Assembly: GCA_022009815.1 (NCBI GenBank)
Contig: CP091725.1
Location: forward strand, 620,001 to 684,000
Direction of reading: 5' to 3'
Source of the DNA: Bacteroidales bacterium
Lineage (GTDB): Bacteria > Bacteroidota > Bacteroidia > Bacteroidales > Muribaculaceae
Length of the DNA stretch: 64,000 nt
Shown here: positions 61,085 through 64,000 of the stretch, piece after piece
Numbering within the stretch: the first letter of the stretch is position 1
How the letters are laid out: every line of letters starts with the position of its first letter
The notes under the pieces: generated by a model
Told to the model about the DNA's origin: nothing
Database searches by the model: none
What the model saw: only the letters and a program-made list of their open reading frames with translations
Position numbers and translations under genes: made by a program

Positions 61085-61131
61085 CAATAGCCGTTCCCCT
61101 ATTGCTTGACAACAAAAAGGAACGGCTATTG
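61085..61131 (-). other. Intra-operon hairpin
   Basis: A perfect 13-bp inverted repeat (61085-61097 with 61119-61131, 21-nt loop) separates the PKD lipoprotein gene from the GHL10 gene. The tail on the minus strand is not a U-run, so it may stabilise or attenuate the transcript instead of ending it. Confidence 0.55.
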
Positions 61132-61157
61132 ATGGTTTTTATACAGTCAGGAAACCG

Positions 61158-62867
61158 TTAGAACAGTTTCGACTTGTTAGGATTGATTACGATACCCATA
61201 ATCTTGTCGGCAACGACAGGCACACTGACAATCTTGCCTGCGGCATAGTCGTAGTACTTCAAGCCTGTTGCAAAAGCCGAATTGTCGGCGGCAGCCTTGT
61301 TGAAGCCGAAGTAGACGTTACCAGTCTCCTTGTCGAGAGCCATCTGCGTGCAGTATACACCCTCATCGGCTGTAGAGTTCATCGCATCAGCCATCATGAG
61401 GAAGTCGTGGCCTTTCAAGAAGCCTTTCTTGTCGACAGTCTCGTTGTCGGCAGGCAATGGATAAACATAGAATCCGTCGCTGTCGCCCCAACGCCAAACG
61501 TAGAGAGCCTTGCGGGTCTCGTCGATAGTGAATGCTTTAAACTTCACGTCCTTAAGGATTATACCATACGGAGCTTTGGCAGTCTTGTAGTCGCTGACAA
61601 TGTCAGAGGACTTGAAACGATAGATACCGTTACCGTTGTAGCACTTACCCCACCAGTACATACCCTTTGAGTCCTTCTCGATAGTTGTGCTGATAGCACC
61701 GTAAGCAAGACCGCGAGAGTAGTAACCGAGCTGGTCGTTCTTCACCAAGTATGTGCTGCTCTCCTTACCGCCACGGGTGTTGAGCGCAGTTTTGCGCAAA
61801 CCGGTGTTACGGTCAGAGTAAATCAAGTCATTTCCATCGACAGTTCCGAAGAACGGGTCGTTGAATGCAGTCTGACCAACGTTTGTAACAAACAGGTTTG
61901 TAGACTTGCCGTCGACAGTCATCACATTGATTTTACCGTCGCCGAGCACACCGTCGGCATCGTTCACGTAAGTGTACTGCTTGCCGGCATCGAGGATATA
62001 AATCCAACCCTGTCCGTCAGCATCCTTATAGTACACCAAGTTGAACGGCATGTTGCCGCTGTTTACACCCATATCGAAAGGAAGGTTCTTTGTGCCTTCA
62101 GGAAGTTCGCTGTCAGGGATAATCTTCATAGCTTTGATGTTGCCGCCCACTGTAGCGAAATAGAGAGTCTGATACTCCTTGTCGGCACCCACCTGAACGT
62201 TTACATAACTTTCCTCAAGCTGGCGGTTCTCACCGTCGATGTCGAAAGTGGTCTTCAGCGTGATGCGCTGCGAACCGATATTCTTGAAGTGCACCTTGCC
62301 AGGATAGTCCACCTTGCCATTTTCATCGGCATAGCCGACGAAAGTTGTCAACGGGTTGCCCTCAGCGTCGAGAGCGCCTTCCGGGAATGTCCATTCATAT
62401 TTCACCTTCTTGTTTTCAGGGTTAGGCAGAAAGATGTTGAACTCCACGTCAACGTCGTTTACAGTCAACACCTCAGCCGACTGGCTTTGGATTGACAGCA
62501 CCGGAGCGATGTCGTAGATCATGATAGGATATGTGCGCGAGCCGACGCCGTCGATAGTCAGTTTCACCTGATATGTACCGGCTTTTTCGAATTTGTGCAC
62601 AGGATTCTTCTCTGTTGATGTTGTACCGTCGCCGAAGTCCCAAGAAGGATTGCCCTGCTTGTAGGAAGTGTTGGTGAACTGGATGTGGGAAACCACATAG
62701 TAGTCCTGACCATATTGAACCTGACCGTCGGCGCTTGGAGCCACAGCGTATGTGAAGTCCACATCCTTCGACGGGAAATCCTTGTAGTCAGGATCCGGGT
62801 CGACGCACGACGACACCATCATCACCAACGCTGCAATAAAGCTGATATTCAATAATATTCTTTTCAT
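61158..62867 (-). CDS. PKD-domain surface lipoprotein
   Basis: The 569-residue lipoprotein has lipobox MMVSSC (Cys21). A PKD domain follows at about residues 30-115 (IQFTNTSYKQGNPSWDFGDG, then HKFEKAGTYQVKLTIDG) and a second Ig-like domain to about 225. A C-terminal region of repeated YFATVGGNIKAMKI- or VYFGFNKAA-type strands resembles a beta-propeller. Such lipoproteins occur next to SusC/D pairs in Bacteroidales and probably help capture ligand at the cell surface. It follows the upstream lipoprotein by 19 bp and is intact. Confidence 0.8.
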   Translation of the reverse strand: MKRILLNISFIAALVMMVSSCVDPDPDYKDFPSKDVDFTYAVAPSADGQVQYGQDYYVVSHIQFTNTSYKQGNPSWDFGDGTTSTEKNPVHKFEKAGTYQVKLTIDGVGSRTYPIMIYDIAPVLSIQSQSAEVLTVNDVDVEFNIFLPNPENKKVKYEWTFPEGALDAEGNPLTTFVGYADENGKVDYPGKVHFKNIGSQRITLKTTFDIDGENRQLEESYVNVQVGADKEYQTLYFATVGGNIKAMKIIPDSELPEGTKNLPFDMGVNSGNMPFNLVYYKDADGQGWIYILDAGKQYTYVNDADGVLGDGKINVMTVDGKSTNLFVTNVGQTAFNDPFFGTVDGNDLIYSDRNTGLRKTALNTRGGKESSTYLVKNDQLGYYSRGLAYGAISTTIEKDSKGMYWWGKCYNGNGIYRFKSSDIVSDYKTAKAPYGIILKDVKFKAFTIDETRKALYVWRWGDSDGFYVYPLPADNETVDKKGFLKGHDFLMMADAMNSTADEGVYCTQMALDKETGNVYFGFNKAAADNSAFATGLKYYDYAAGKIVSVPVVADKIMGIVINPNKSKLF

Positions 62868-62886
62868 TTGTCTTTTTCAGTTTTAA

Positions 62887-63957
62887 TTAGTTAAGCTCAA
62901 TTTGCTTGATGCCCGACTCTCCGGTTGTGTAACCGCAGTGACCCTCTGTGTCAAACACCTTGAACACGAGGTTCAAGCTGTATTTGCGTGAGAAGTCAAC
63001 TTTGTAAACCTTGTCGGAAGTGCTGTAGATCCAGTCAGTGAAAGGAATCAAAGAAATCAAATCCTTGAACACCGGCATATACTCGTCGCGCACTGCAGTG
63101 ACAACGCCACCAGTGTTGTCGTCGTAACGGCAGAACACCCATGCAGACGACTTGTAGACGTCATAGTAAGTCTTTGAAGGGTCGGTTGCGGCGGCAGTCG
63201 GCACTTCGTGATATACAGTCTTTCCGTCGACAATGTCTGTGTAGTATTTGCCTACAACAACCGTAGCGTCGGTAAACCAAACGTCGCTCTTCTCAGTGCC
63301 TTCAGCTGGAACAAGAGAATTGAGGGCAGTCTGGTCGAGAGCCGGATATTTTGCAATCACACCCTGCACCTGCTCTGCAGTGAAATCGTAATTGATATAC
63401 ACACCGCGGAGGTCGGAATAGTAAGTGTTGTCCTTAGTCAGGTAGTCAATCACCTTGTCGGTGAAAGTCTGCTTGAAGTCGGCAGGATAGTAAGAATCAA
63501 ACTTCTTCTGATCCCACTTCTCAGGAGTAGCCCATGCCACAGATTTCAAAGTCTGCGAAGTAGGTATTTTAGTGTCAAGCTGCCATTCGTGGCCGTTCCA
63601 TGTTGCCATAGAGTGAGGGAACGAAGCCGTCATTGACGTGCGGACAGTGTCGCTGACGTTTACAGTCTGAGTGTACTTCAAAGAAGAAGTCAAGCCTACA
63701 GTAGCGGCAGCTGTTTCTTTGAGCACCACGGTCTCCCAAACCTCAGAGTGGTCGGGAGTGTGATTCTTGTCGGTGTAGTATTTACCGGAAATCTCGATGC
63801 TGTCGCCGGCCGCAGCCACGGTGCTGCCCACCGACCAAGTGACAGTAGGCACAGGCTGACCTGCATCCATGATGTCGCTGAACGGATCGTTGGTCTCGCA
63901 CGATGTCATTGCGATCAACGCGAGAGCAGTGGCTCCTAATTTATATTTCAAATTCAT
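62887..63957 (-). CDS. Surface lipoprotein of unknown family
   Basis: This is a 356-residue protein with lipobox IAMTSC (Cys20) and the N-terminal segment TVTWSVGSTVAAAGDSIEISGKYY, which looks like a bacterial Ig-like strand pattern. The middle is rich in Tyr/Asp, and the C-terminus (YKVDFSRKYSLNLVFKVFDTEGHCGY) is beta-rich. I do not recognise a family. Its place ahead of a PKD lipoprotein and a GHL10 protein suggests a SusE-like accessory binding protein. The 43 bases beyond it to the window edge may hold the end of the preceding gene (minus strand ending LTGK-stop), which would be the SusD-like gene if this is a Sus-type locus. Confidence 0.7.
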   Translation of the reverse strand: MNLKYKLGATALALIAMTSCETNDPFSDIMDAGQPVPTVTWSVGSTVAAAGDSIEISGKYYTDKNHTPDHSEVWETVVLKETAAATVGLTSSLKYTQTVNVSDTVRTSMTASFPHSMATWNGHEWQLDTKIPTSQTLKSVAWATPEKWDQKKFDSYYPADFKQTFTDKVIDYLTKDNTYYSDLRGVYINYDFTAEQVQGVIAKYPALDQTALNSLVPAEGTEKSDVWFTDATVVVGKYYTDIVDGKTVYHEVPTAAATDPSKTYYDVYKSSAWVFCRYDDNTGGVVTAVRDEYMPVFKDLISLIPFTDWIYSTSDKVYKVDFSRKYSLNLVFKVFDTEGHCGYTTGESGIKQIELN

Positions 63958-64000
63958 AACTTAAATTCTGTTTAGTGTTAAACAATTATTTGCCGGTCAA

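Noticed and set aside
63986..64000. End of a SusD-like gene at the right edge
   Set aside because: The minus strand ends in LTGK-stop, but 12 coding bases are too few to annotate a gene; noted only with the neighbouring lipoprotein.

Overview
The window is chromosomal DNA from a member of the Bacteroidales, most likely a gut Muribaculaceae-type organism. The evidence is TTTG-N19/20-TAnnTTTG promoters, five secreted proteins ending in type IX secretion (T9SS) sorting domains, a TonB receptor paired with a DUF4249 lipoprotein, Wza/GumC-type polysaccharide genes, an AAA-ATPase/PD-(D/E)XK protein typical of this order, and ATP-type PEP carboxykinase. The genus is my inference. About half of the larger genes carry one or more single-base frameshifts, many in homopolymers and many in housekeeping genes. 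This looks like residual long-read assembly error rather than gene decay, so I annotate across the shifts and mark each one.

Layout. 1-5025 (minus): end of a polysaccharide operon (wza, polymerase, GumC/Wzz with a degenerate BY-kinase tail, glycosyltransferase). 5159-16000: metabolic and housekeeping genes (pckA, ansA, nfnA-nfnB-anmK, an AAA/nuclease protein, a Bax-inhibitor-1 family protein, argS). 16.0-25.2 kb: accessory zone with two IS110-family elements that have structured non-coding left ends, a RecD-like helicase, tRNA-Leu, a GNAT protein, several mosaics of REP-like palindromes and a T9SS-exported protein. 24.8-32.2 kb: a cobalamin riboswitch upstream of one giant T9SS-exported surface protein of about 2,307 residues. 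32.2-36.6 kb: esterase, tRNA-Asp, L,D-transpeptidase, recO, tRNA-Glu/rpsT/tRNA-Glu and a MATE transporter. 36.8-39.3 kb: a secreted phosphodiester glycosidase. 39.5-44.9 kb (minus): trmD, divIC-like, membrane protein, coaX, OMP, lptC, CorC/HlyC-like protein. 45.1-48.7 kb: TonB receptor and DUF4249 lipoprotein. 48.8-55.4 kb: a complete glycine cleavage operon (lplA-gcvT-gcvH-gcvPA-gcvPB-lpd). 55.6-57.0 kb: a secreted T9SS protein. 57.2-58.3 kb: REP-like mosaic with a Y1 (RAYT/IS200-like) transposase. 58.4-63.96 kb (minus): lipoprotein, PKD lipoprotein and GHL10 glycosidase, the distal part of what is probably a SusC/D-type locus running off the right edge.

The most interesting features are the B12-riboswitch/giant DUF4465 surface protein unit, the Y1 transposase sitting among palindromic modules that recur at the other loci, and the two IS110 elements that share conserved blocks in their upstream non-coding ends (candidate bridge RNAs) and both lie directly after a TAnnTTTGCAC promoter motif.
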